Source: Tubiluchus corallicola
Lineage: Eukaryota > Priapulida > Priapulimorpha > Priapulimorphida > Tubiluchidae
DNA: 22,012 bases
Reading direction: 5' to 3'
Assembly: GCA_030141605.1 (NCBI GenBank)
Contig: JAQGDQ010001474.1
Span: forward strand, 16,960-38,971
Shown here: piece by piece, positions 1 to 22,012 of the stretch
Layout: each line of letters starts with the position of its first letter
How positions within the stretch are numbered: position 1 is the stretch's first letter
Translations under genes and position numbers: made by a program
Notes under the pieces: model-generated
The model's input: only the letters and a program-made list of their open reading frames with translations
The model's database searches: none
What the model was told of the DNA's origin: nothing

Positions 1-440
1 CCACCTACCTACCCACTTACCTATCTACCTACTTACCTACCTACCTACCTACCCACCTACCTACCCACTTACCTATGCACCTACTTATCTACCTACTTAC
101 CAACCTACTTACCTACCTACCTACCTACATGCCTACCCACCTACCTACCCACTTACCTATGCACCTACTTATCTACCTACTTACCAACCTACTTACCTAC
201 CTACCTGCCTACCCACCTACCTACCCACTTACCTATGCACCTACTTATCTACCTACTTACCAACCTACTTACCTACCTACCTACCTACCCACCTACCTAC
301 CCACTTACCTATGCACCTACTTACCTACCTACTTACTTACCTACCTACCTAACCTACCTACCCACTTACCTACGCACCTACTTACCAACCTACCTACCTA
401 CTTACTTACCTACTTTACTTTGCTTACTTACTTATGCTTA
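1..440. repeat. (CTAC)n tetranucleotide array with a 76-84-bp higher-order unit
   Basis: CTAC/TTAC/CCAC tetramers throughout. A marker, ACCTATGCACCTACTT, recurs at 71, 155, 231 and 307, so longer units were duplicated on top of the tetramer. Open frames here are repeat artefacts. Confidence 0.97.
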
Positions 441-1149
441 TACATATACCTGGTGCAGAGTTTTGTAGTCAAATACAGTGTGACTGAGTTCACATACAAC
501 TAATTTTTTCAACTTTCTTGTAACACTGAAAGTGACTAGGCTCTGCAGTTGAAACATCTGACATGCTCATCATCATTTAAATCATCATCATTATCTCATC
601 ATTTAAAGTTTTTAACAAGACCTGTTTCTTTCAATGACCGTGTGACTATCTGCATCAGTTGATTTGTCGAGAAGAATTTCTTCTATGTAAAATAGCTTAT
701 GTCAGGTACAAAACTTGCTACAGCATTGTCTTCAGCTTCTCGGAAGTAAACAAATTCTCATATGTACTGTTAGAAAGCTGTATATTTTTATTTTCTATTT
801 TATTTTTTATTTATTTATTATTATTATCACATTCAGTACAATATAATACAATTATCACATTCAATACAATATAACACATTAAGCACACAGTGACGTCAAA
901 ATTATTACGTCATACTGTATTAAATTGTTATGTTTCATACACTATCGTTATCATAAAAGAATAATTGTACTGCAGTGGGCTAGAGAAGCAAAGGCTTGTA
1001 TAAGCCCACTGTCATGTGAACCTGATAAAAAAGAATGGATGAGTGAACAAAAAAGAACAGGGAGAAAGGTTAGATCACACAGGAAGGGTAGAAGGATGTG
1101 TTAGTGGAAATGGTAGGAAGAAAGATGATAGATTATAAACGAATAGTGT
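441..1149. other. AT-rich stretch, no gene seen
   Basis: Contains a short ATC-rich patch at 560-608, a T-rich TTTATTTATTATTATT run near 800-830 and a CRE palindrome at 891-898. No convincing coding frame. Confidence 0.6.
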
Positions 1150-1353
1150 ATAAGTACTTATGTAAGTTAGTTGTTTAGGAATTTAGGTAGGAAACGTGAC
1201 GAATCACCTGTTAATATATATCATTGTCTGCATAATTGTTTAATGAATAGGTTAAGTACTTATGTAAGTTACTTGTTTAGGAATGTAGGTAAAAACCTGT
1301 CGAATCACCTGTTAAATGTATCATTGTCTGCATAATTGTTTAATAAATAGGTT
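1150..1353. repeat. 102-bp tandem duplication
   Basis: Two units share AAGTACTTATGTAAGTTA, CGAATCACCTGTTAA and ATCATTGTCTGCATAATTGT, offset by 102 bp, with several substitutions. Confidence 0.85.
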
Positions 1354-1585
1354 AGGTAAAAAGACCAGGCAGGAAATGGCTCTTCTGGGAAAACCTGATT
1401 GCCCTATAGAAATCGGGTCAGGCTCCCCCCGCCTCTCAATAGTTTGTTTTTGGCGTCCTTCTGTCTCGGAAGACAATGGAGTGTGCACCAAGAGAGTCAG
1501 TTATTGATCACATTGATGGAGCTGCAGCGTCGACTGTGGCTGAGCAATCCGATCCTTGAACCACTAGAGTGGCCTCTCCAGGGCG
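1354..1585. other. GC-richer segment leading into a minisatellite, possible dispersed element
   Basis: Contains GGAAAACCTGATTGCCCTAT, a C-run, TCTCGGAAGACAATGGA and GGCCTCTCCAGGGCGC. Its composition differs from the flanks and its right edge provides the seed of the 50-bp array that follows. I cannot name the element and see no long coding frame. Confidence 0.35.
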
Positions 1586-2037
1586 CACACCTGGGCAAGG
1601 TGTATGGAGTCAGGTATCCAGTGGCTTGTCAGCACCACACCTGGGCAAGGTGTATGGAGCCAGGTATCCAGTGGCTTGTCAGCACCACACCTGGGCAAGG
1701 TGTATGGAGTCAGGTATCCAGTGGCTTGTCAGCACCACACCTGGGCAAGGTGTATGGAGCCAGGTATCCAGTGGCTTGTCAGCACCACACCTGGGCAAGG
1801 TGTATGGAGTCAGGTATCCAGTGGCTTGCCAGCACCACACCTGGGCAAGGTGTATGGAGTCAGGTATCCAGTGGCTTGTCAGCACCACACCTGGGCAAGG
1901 TGTATGGAGTCAGGTATCCAGTGGCTTGTCAGCACCACACCTGGGCAAGGTGTGTGGAGTCAGGTATCCAGTGGCTTGTCAGCACCACACCTGGGCAAGG
2001 TGTATGGAGTCAGGTATCCAGTGGCTTGTCAGCACCA
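1586..2037. repeat. 50-bp minisatellite, 9 copies
   Basis: Units begin CTGGGCAAGGTGTATGGAGT at 1591 and repeat every 50 bp to 1991. They are nearly identical, with C/T and A/G variants. A unit of 50 shifts frame at each copy, so the long ORFs across it are artefacts. Confidence 0.97.
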
Positions 2038-2224
2038 CCTCCGCGTCAAATCGTTACGCTATTATGTTAGTTAACCTCCCTCGATCCGCTTTCTTCTCTA
2101 TACACACCCTAATTTTAAACCTTACCCCGTCTTGTTTAACCCTTTCTCACTATCAATGTTGTGCTTACAAGATATCCTTTCAACAAATATTGAAACAATT
2201 TAGTTGTAAGAAATTCGCTTTTTG

Positions 2225-2378
2225 TCGTATTGTTGTTGCTATTGTTGTTGTTGTTGTTGTTGTTGTTATTGTTGTTGTTATTGTTGTTGTTATTATTGCT
2301 GTTATTGTTGTTGTTAGTGTTGTTGTTGTTGCTATTGTTGTTGTTGTTATTGCTGTTATTGTTGTTGTTGTTGTTGTT
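2225..2378. repeat. (GTT)n microsatellite
   Basis: TTG/GTT triplets with occasional ATT, GCT and AGT variants. Open in all three plus frames (poly-Leu/Val) and on the minus strand (poly-Asn). Confidence 0.97.
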
Positions 2379-2534
2379 TCGTATCATTGAATTTACATTG
2401 TTTATTTATAAGAAATAAATTTAAATTTTGACATTTTCAATTTCAATTCTACAAAAAATTATACAAACGAAAAACGAAATCCATTTTTTATTCTTGTTCT
2501 CCACACTCACCTTCGGAAGCGTTCCCCGGATCCA

Positions 2535-2542
2535 TGACGTCA
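2535..2542. promoter_or_regulatory. CRE palindrome TGACGTCA
   Basis: A perfect CREB/ATF site about 150 bp upstream of the ATG at 2690, in a patch with more CpG than its surroundings. Motif match only. Confidence 0.35.
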
Positions 2543-2689
2543 CTTTAAACGCGCTCGGATTAAAAATTGTGTTCTCTAAAATTCTTTGTCGATTTCACTG
2601 CTATTTTCCACTCGTTTGTGTCTGACACATAAACTGGTCACCTGTAGAAATAATATTTCCCAATTTTTTCAGCTACATTTGGTCCAAAA

Positions 2690-2857
2690 ATGAACCGTTT
2701 TGGAGGTGAACAAGAAGGTGCGCGCGCAGCCGATGAACAAAACGTTCATCGAAATCTAGCGATCTTTTTCCAAATTTCTGGAAGTAAGGAGTGCGAATCT
2801 ATTTCTACCATTCGTGGTTCAAATGTTAATGCAGACTTGGATTTTCTAACGCTAAGG
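2690..2857 (+). CDS. Candidate first exon of an unrecognised plus-strand gene
   Basis: The ATG follows tccaaaa. The open frame begins MNRFGGEQEGARAADEQNVH and runs to a gtatgt donor after CTAAG (phase 2). CpG-containing upstream sequence includes a perfect CRE (TGACGTCA, 2535-2542) about 150 bp away. Protein-like composition and the donor support a real exon, but I recognise no family. A phase-2-compatible acceptor (aaaatcag, ending at 3912) opens the frame ending at 4120, giving a two-exon protein of about 130 residues. An overlapping ATG frame from 2914 to a gtaagt donor near 2996 could be an alternative first exon. Confidence 0.4.
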
Positions 2858-3189
2858 TATGTCGTGTGTACACATACGTAATCAGTTAATTCAACAAAGA
2901 AGAAGAAGAATACAATGGGTGATAAAAACACGTTGAAATGTTTGGCCTTTCCGCCGTGTTTGAATAAATGTTCTCAACTCGGTTCATTCGACCTTGTAAG
3001 TTGTAATCAGCTATTAAACATCATTATAGACAGCAGCTGACGGTATGTTATGGGAGGAAAGATTGAACCAACTAATTTTAATGGCTATTTGAATCATATT
3101 TAAAACTTTATTGTTAGATTTACCACGAGGAAACGAGTGTACGATGTTAATTTACCCATACAACATTAATGCATTACTTTTATTGAAGC

Positions 3190-3473
3190 TACTGGTATGT
3201 CTCTGGACACTGGTATGCCTCTGGACATTGGTATGCCTCTGGACAATGGGATGCCTCTGGACACTGGTATGCCTCTGGACATTGGTATGCCTCTGGACAA
3301 TGGGATGCCTCTGGACATTGGTATGCCTCTGGACACTGGTATGCCTCTGGACATTGGTATGCCTCTGGACAATGGTATGCTACTGGACACTGGTATGCCT
3401 CTGGACACTGGTATGCCTCTGGACACTGGTAAGCCTCTGGACACTGGTATGCCTCTGGACAATGGTATGCCTT
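3190..3473. repeat. 18-bp minisatellite, about 15 copies
   Basis: Unit CTGGTATGCCTCTGGACA with ACTGG, ATTGG and AATGG variants. Being a multiple of three, it stays open on both strands. It lies in the putative intron of the plus-strand gene. Confidence 0.96.
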
Positions 3474-3882
3474 AATTGTTATGAAATTAGCGCCCTAATT
3501 GTTACGAAAGTGCCTTAATTGCTATAAAATTAGTGCTTTAATTGCTATAAAATTAGTGCCCTAATTGTTATGAAATTAGTGCCCTAACTGTTATGAAATT
3601 AGTGCCCTAATTGTTATGAAATTAGTGCCCTAATTGTTATGAAATTAGTGCCTTAATTGCTATAAAATTAGTGCTTTAATTGCTATGAAATTAGTGACTT
3701 AATTGTTATGAAATTAGTGCCCTAATTGTTATGAAATTAGTGCCCTAATTGTTATGAGATTAGTGCCTTAATTGCTATAAATTTAGTGCTTTAATTGCTA
3801 TAAAATTAGTGCCTTAATTGCTATAAAATTAGTGCCTTAATTGCTATAAAATTAGTGCTTTAATTGCTATAAAATTAGTGCC
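3474..3882. repeat. 23-bp minisatellite, about 17 copies
   Basis: Unit AAATTAGTGCCCTAATTGTTATG and close variants (CTTAATTGCTATA). It starts directly after the 18-bp array and ends just before the candidate last exon. Confidence 0.95.
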
Positions 3883-3912
3883 ACTCATGAAATCAGTTAT
3901 GGATAAAATCAG

Positions 3913-4120
3913 TAATCTTTTGCGTCTCACATATGCACGATTAAATATTGACAATAATATGGATTCAATACTATTGAGGAAATTTTTATTTCAATTTCAC
4001 CGTACACATTACAATAATATTGTACACTTGTCAACAAACCCAGATCCAGGTTTAGTTGGTCCTGCAGTTATGAATAATCAAGGTCAATTTATGCAGGCAC
4101 TTCAAAGAATTCATTATTAA
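3913..4120 (+). CDS. Candidate last exon of the plus-strand gene
   Basis: Open frame SNLLRLTYARLNIDNNMDSI ... ending QALQRIHY and TAA. The acceptor aaaatcag precedes it and the phase fits the exon at 2690-2857. The sequence has normal amino acid diversity, unlike the repeats around it. I do not recognise the family; a fragment of a transposable-element protein is an alternative. The same frame also extends upstream to an ATG at 3878 that lies in the 23-bp repeat array. Confidence 0.35.
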
Positions 4121-4132
4121 AACAATACGAAT

Positions 4133-4138
4133 TTTATT
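4133..4138 (-). terminator. AATAAA polyadenylation hexamer for the Rab gene
   Basis: The minus strand has AATAAA about 510 bp after the TGA at 4651. If used, the 3' UTR would contain the 191-bp tandem duplication and the hammerhead-like core and would converge on the plus-strand gene. Confidence 0.25.
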
Positions 4139-4160
4139 AAAAATTTACAACTGTTTAAAA

Positions 4161-4203
4161 AACGTGTCCAAACGTTTCGACAGCAATCAGCTGTCATCAT
4201 CAG
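4161..4203 (-). ncRNA. Hammerhead-ribozyme-like core, probably from a Penelope-like element
   Basis: The minus strand reads CTGATGA, a T, a 6-bp stem GACAGC/GCTGTC closed by TGATT, then GAAA and a short ACGT...ACGT stem. These are the core strands, helix II and helix III of a hammerhead in the right order. There is an extra U before helix II, and no strand complementary to the 5' GTACCA is seen, so helix I is missing. Penelope-like elements are known to carry minimal hammerheads near their ends. It is probably a decayed remnant. Confidence 0.4.
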
Positions 4204-4576
4204 TGGTACAATATACCAACAACAACCAGTTTATATAGGCAGAGACTACCGTATAGAAAATTATGCACTTATTATTTGTATATAAAGAAGCCAAACTAAT
4301 GAATAAACAGACCAGTAGAAAAGTAATAGATACAGTAACAGGTAGCTGAGTATTTGAAAATAAAGGTAATTAAATTGAAGTACTTTCATCATCAGTGGTA
4401 CACTATACAAACAACAACCAGTTTATATAGGCAAAGACTACAGTATAGAAAATTTTGCACTAATTATGTATTTATAAAGAAGCCAAAGTAATGAATATAC
4501 AGACCAGTAGAAAAGAAATTGATACACTAACAGATAGGTAAGTGTTTGAAAATAAAGGTAATTGAATTGAAGTACT
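4194..4576 (-). repeat. 191-bp tandem duplication bearing the CTGATGATGA motif
   Basis: Two diverged copies share TCATCATCAGTGGTACA, the CAACAACCAGTTTATATAGG block, GACCAGTAGAAAAG and AAATAAAGGTAATT. The copy nearer 4.2 kb runs into the full hammerhead-like core. At the internal junction the core is cut after CTGATGATGA. A tandem arrangement with a ribozyme core at the unit end is typical of Penelope-like terminal repeats. Confidence 0.8.
4302..4307 (+). terminator. AATAAA polyadenylation hexamer for the candidate plus-strand gene
   Basis: AATAAA lies about 180 bp after the TAA at 4118-4120. The hexamer is common in AT-rich DNA, so this is only a candidate. Confidence 0.25.
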
Positions 4577-4650
4577 TTATACGTGATTTTTTCAGGTTTT
4601 TTCTTCTGAATTCTACACGTCGTCGTCATTGTCATCATCACCGTCATCAT

Positions 4651-19869
<15,219 letters not shown>

Positions 19870-19916
19870 CTGAAACATAATTAAAATTTGCAGTTAATCA
19901 ATTAAAGTATAATTAA

Positions 19917-20264
19917 ATCAGAACATAGCTTGCCTGCCTCTATCGTAGATTTAGATGTGGATTTAGAACATAGCTTGCCTGCCTCTATCGTAGATTTATA
20001 TGTGGATTTAGAACATAGCTTGCATGCTTGTATCATAGATTTATATGTGGATTCAGAACATAGCTTGCATGCCTCTATCGTAGATTTGTATGTGGATTCA
20101 GAACATAGCTTGCATGCTTGTATCAAAGATTTTTATGTGGATTCAGAACATAGCTTGCATGCCTCTATCGTAGGTTTATATGTGGATTCAGAACATAGCT
20201 TGCATGCCTCTATCGTAGATTTATATGTGGATTCAGAACATAGCTTTCGTGCCCCTATCGTAGA
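19917..20264. repeat. 45-bp minisatellite, about 8 copies
   Basis: Unit GATTTATATGTGGATTCAGA, then ACATAGCTTGCATGCCTCTATCGTA. Open on both strands because 45 is a multiple of three. Its right end touches the breakpoint of the inverted duplication. Confidence 0.95.
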
Positions 20265-20269
20265 TTTAT

Positions 20270-20469
20270 ATGAAGAGCAAAAGTTCCTCTGAGATATATC
20301 CAGAAACTCTAAACATCCTCACTCCTGGTCCAGAATCTCTTTTGGCAAGAAGGCAACGTGCGGGGGAGGTTGATAATTTGAGTATTGACCGACCTGAGAT
20401 GACCCCTGCGAAATCTGTTGACAGCCTTCTCCGGGAAAGGCGGCTACTAAGACAGACTTTAGATTTCAG
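20270..20469 (+). pseudogene. Partial copy of the large exon's 3' end (Rab-family gene)
   Basis: Encodes 66 residues plus a split codon equal to the end of the native large exon, from MKSKSSSEIYPE to the LRQTLDF end. Differences from the native copy are Pro to Leu, Ser to Thr and one silent change. The donor TTTCAG|gtagga is intact. No upstream acceptor keeps this frame through the minisatellite, so unless translation starts at its own ATG (weak context) it is a truncated fragment. It could be the start of a second gene that continues beyond the window. Confidence 0.7.
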
Positions 20470-21576
20470 GTAGGAACTAAATTTGTGAACCAGATATGTG
20501 GTCTGTTACTTTAGCAGAAAGGATATTTCCTGCAAGTGAGAAGTATGATGATAAAGAAAATGACAGCAGGTGATTGCAAATAGTGCAATTATAGTGCAAT
20601 TGTTGTGCCTGGTTAAATTGCTGGCCATTGAGAAATTTTAGTTTTTACACAACATTCGTTAATTTTCTTACAATGAGTACTTGCAGGTAATACCAACTAA
20701 TGCCTCTCTTAAGAGGGGGTCTTAAGCTTTGTCATGATCACATTTTGTCAAGACCCAAATCGTGTCAACACTTTGGGTCTTGTGCATTTTCGGTAAATTT
20801 ATTAACTCTTTTGCTCAGCAAATGAGGCGATTTTCATGGCTACGAGCAGATTTTTCTCAAGTTCTTTAAATAGCTAACAGACTTTTTGTAAAATTTCCGG
20901 CAGCAGCAAACGGCAGTTTAGCTGAAACAATGGGTTGCCATGGTGATTGTGACACGCAGCTGCTATGTTCATTGTCCTGCTGTAGCTTCTAAGATCTCAC
21001 TGTCAAAATGGGCATTGCTAAAGTTGGCGTTGCTATGGTAACTGAGCAATGTTGGTCTGCCATCAAGGAGCGAGTTAATTAAGCAATTCTAGTCTATAAT
21101 TGTACTACTTGCAGTCGTACTTGACTGCCATCTAGGGGCGAGTTAAACAAGCAATGCAAGTCTGTAATTGTACTACTTGCAGTCGTACTTGACTGCCATC
21201 TAGGGGCGAGTTAAACAAGCAATGCAAGTCTGTAATTGTACTACTTGCAGTCGTACTTGACTGCCATCTAGGTGCGAGTTAAACAAGCAATGCAAGTCTG
21301 TAATTGTACTACTTGCAGCCGTAAGAAAACGAAAGCATTGTTAATTTTTTGAAGATTTAATAATAAACGTTGTACATTGTTTTGCAATCAGCAAATCAGT
21401 AAGAACTGTTCAAACTGCTTTGAAAGTTGAATTTACGGCTTTTACATCTCGAAGTATCAAAATTGTAATGCTTATGTATGTAAACGCATTTAGTCTAGTA
21501 ACTAATTACATAAAATGTGAATATTTTGTATCATAAACAATACTTGACTATTAGTGATCTTTTTTGCATTTTCTAG

Positions 21577-21625
21577 GAAAAAGTCGAACACAAGTTCAGC
21601 GTATAATTCGCAAGATTCTATTAGT
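21577..21625 (+). pseudogene. Duplicate of the 49-nt linker exon
   Basis: Identical to the native exon at 12,133-12,181, with acceptor ttttctag and donor AGT|gtaagt preserved. It remains splice-compatible with the duplicated large-exon fragment 1.1 kb upstream. Whether it is transcribed cannot be judged here. Confidence 0.7.
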
Positions 21626-22012
21626 GTAAGTTCATATGATTTTTTGTAGTGTAATATCTTTCACTTATTTTCTCATTAAAATTATCAAAATTGTTGCTTT
21701 TTTCTTATTACTACGTATAAACTGGATGTCAAAGTTGATCGTGTTGTAGCTAGTTCACATGCACATAGTATCTCATTGTTCTGTACATTACAACTTCTGT
21801 TCACACATGCATAACTACGCTGTCTCTGTTCTCAAGTGTTGAAGATAAATTCGTCATCATTTTACCTCATCCAGTTGTCAGCTGATACATGATTCCACTC
21901 AAAAAATCATTCAGAAAAACCAGAATTAGAACAGCAAGTCACCATCATCTTCATCATCATCATTGTTATCGTTATAACCATCATCATCGTCATCACCTTC
22001 ACCACTGTCATC

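Larger units (their letters stand above)
20270..22012 (+). repeat. Inverted duplication, arm 2 (runs off the window end)
   Basis: Plus-strand copy of 11,746-13,490 reversed. The left junction abuts a 45-bp minisatellite at 20,270. The right end is cut by the window, still matching, so the duplicated segment may be longer and may include GTPase exons beyond the edge. A 6.8-kb spacer separates the arms. Confidence 0.92.

Noticed and set aside
1-440. Telomeric or subtelomeric repeat
   Set aside because: CTAC tetramers do not match known telomere units and unique sequence follows at once.
75-503. 142-codon Leu/Thr/Tyr/Pro frame
   Set aside because: It is a direct translation of the CTAC tetranucleotide repeat.
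1399-2390. Overlapping 156-273-codon frames over the 50-bp array
   Set aside because: The unit length is not a multiple of three, so every frame reads the same repeat in rotation. The longest then runs into the GTT array.
3111-3518. Repeat proteins (WTLVCL or MPLDTG units) on both strands
   Set aside because: The 18-bp minisatellite is open in multiple frames; no promoter, donor or acceptor fits.
19930-20292. 120-codon frame with HASIVDLYVDSE units
   Set aside because: The 45-bp minisatellite is open on both strands, and this frame does not continue in the frame of the adjoining Rab-gene copy.

Overview
This is eukaryotic, animal-type DNA. Exons are separated by long introns with GT-AG junctions, the introns are full of microsatellites and minisatellites, and there are decayed non-LTR retrotransposon 3' ends and a tRNA-derived repeat. 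The composition is AT-rich. I take it to be an invertebrate metazoan; the clade cannot be fixed from this window. Nothing looks bacterial.

The main gene lies on the minus strand from about 19.87 kb down to 4.65 kb. I reconstructed ten exons by eye. Their intron phases agree at every junction and the total is 3,067 nt (1,021 codons plus stop). In order they encode a short coiled coil, a serine-rich linker, a 2.1-kb exon coding for a long acidic, repeat-rich, probably disordered region, and a complete Rab-type GTPase domain. That domain carries GDSGVGKS, WDTAGQE, NKTD and ETSVK and ends in a CC-x-x prenylation tail (Cys-Cys-Lys-Asp). This is the architecture of the large Rab GTPases CRACR2A, Rab44 and RASEF (Rab45). 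The N-terminal EF-hands of that family are not visible and may lie outside the window.

A second, CpG-rich first exon sits in an intron at 16.85-17.06 kb. It has an ATG, an in-frame stop just upstream and a perfect gtaagt donor. Its phase fits the 49-nt exon at 12.13-12.18 kb and not the large exon. If used, it would give a 236-residue Rab-only isoform that skips the coiled coil and the repeat-rich region.

The other notable structure is a near-identical inverted duplication. 11,746-13,490 (the 3' end of the large exon, the following intron, the 49-nt exon and part of the next intron) reappears on the opposite strand at 20,270-22,012 and is still continuing where the window ends. The copy keeps its splice sites and open frame.

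Layout: 1-2.4 kb, tandem repeats in otherwise unrecognised sequence; 2.5-4.1 kb, a candidate small plus-strand gene with 18-bp and 23-bp minisatellites in its intron; 4.1-4.6 kb, a 191-bp tandem duplication with a hammerhead-ribozyme-like core on the minus strand; 4.65-19.87 kb, the large Rab gene with many intronic arrays, including GAT/ATC tracts in both orientations around the GTPase exons; 17-19.7 kb, retrotransposon fragments and an 11-bp satellite; 19.9-22 kb, a 45-bp minisatellite and the inverted copy.
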